Shown: piece by piece, positions 63,838 through 64,000 of the stretch
Layout: every line of letters begins with the position of its first letter
Numbering within the stretch: position 1 is the stretch's first letter
Assembly: GCF_033807575.1 (NCBI RefSeq)
Contig: NC_084725.1
Location: forward strand, 12,187,001-12,251,000
Reading direction: 5' to 3'
Length of the DNA stretch: 64,000 nt
From: Cydia pomonella
Lineage: Eukaryota; Arthropoda; Insecta; Lepidoptera; Tortricidae
The notes under the pieces: generated by a model
What the model saw: the letters and a program-made list of their open reading frames with translations, nothing else
The model's database searches: none
What the model was told of the DNA's origin: nothing
Program-made: the position numbers and the translations under genes

Positions 63838-63872
63838 AAAAAAATATTATAGGACATTATTACACAAATAAG
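63838..63872 (-). mobile_element. SINE-A copy 13 (3' tip only)
   Basis: AATATTATAGGACATTATTA followed by CACAAATAAG is the antisense 3' tip of SINE-A. It breaks off before the GACTAAGTCCCAC motif. Confidence 0.6.
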
Positions 63873-64000
63873 CACAATCGTTGAACAAGCATCATAGCGG
63901 GACCGTAATAGGTACTAATTTTCACTCTAAAGCATACAATAGCTGACTCTCATGTTATCAAAACACAGCCGAATGTCTTTGTTACATAATTCATTGTAAC

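Noticed and set aside
1..64000. A novel multi-gene system, defence island or biosynthetic cluster
   Set aside because: Apart from selfish-element proteins, no frame carries a recognisable domain. All dense structure is explained by transposons, SINEs and simple repeats.

Overview
The window reads as AT-rich intergenic or intronic DNA from a moth or butterfly (Lepidoptera). No host protein-coding exon, rRNA gene or functional tRNA gene could be supported on either strand. The assignment rests on the repeats: tRNA-derived SINEs, TIR elements and LINE 3' ends that I recognise as common in lepidopteran genomes, and an LTR element with 96-bp LTRs resembling Bombyx mag. The species cannot be told from the sequence. 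'Recognised' below means recognised from memory, because no database could be searched.

Three reading frames are real. (1) 3-2027 is a Dong/R4-like non-LTR retrotransposon ORF, open to the left edge. (2) 28337-32410 is a 1357-codon gag-pol ORF inside a structurally complete mag-like Ty3/gypsy element (28170-32538), with identical 96-bp LTRs, a PBS, a polypurine tract and a 5-bp target duplication. (3) 53001-54260 is the reverse-transcriptase part of a 5'-truncated jockey/CR1-type LINE. Smaller LINE C-terminal remnants lie at 23268-23435, 25172-25560, 33300-33665, 34190-34385 and 54662-54842.

Layout. 1-2.5 kb: LINE plus SINE. 2.5-10 kb: mostly featureless, with one 332-bp foldback element (4085-4416). 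10-15.3 kb: a dense nested repeat cluster that includes a repeat carrying a 5S-rRNA-derived segment. 15-21.5 kb: sparse SINEs and MITEs. 21.9-23.0 kb: a five-unit satellite-like tandem array. 23-28 kb: LINE ends and TIR elements. 28.2-32.7 kb: the gypsy element abutting a foldback. 32.8-35.7 kb: LINE debris and a complex microsatellite. 36-46 kb: scattered MITEs, including a hAT-like MITE with an 8-bp target duplication. 46-50.6 kb: a run of foldback and TIR elements. 53-55.8 kb: LINE cluster. 57-64 kb: SINE, a candidate solo LTR, and a nested TTAA element containing a second hAT-like MITE.

One tRNA-derived SINE family (called SINE-A here) recurs about thirteen times in both orientations. Nothing suggests a cooperating gene system. 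The gypsy and LINE proteins serve their own elements, and the SINEs and MITEs depend on enzymes encoded elsewhere. The most informative content is structural: exact target duplications, nested insertions that give relative ages, and an empty-site comparison that fixes an element boundary.
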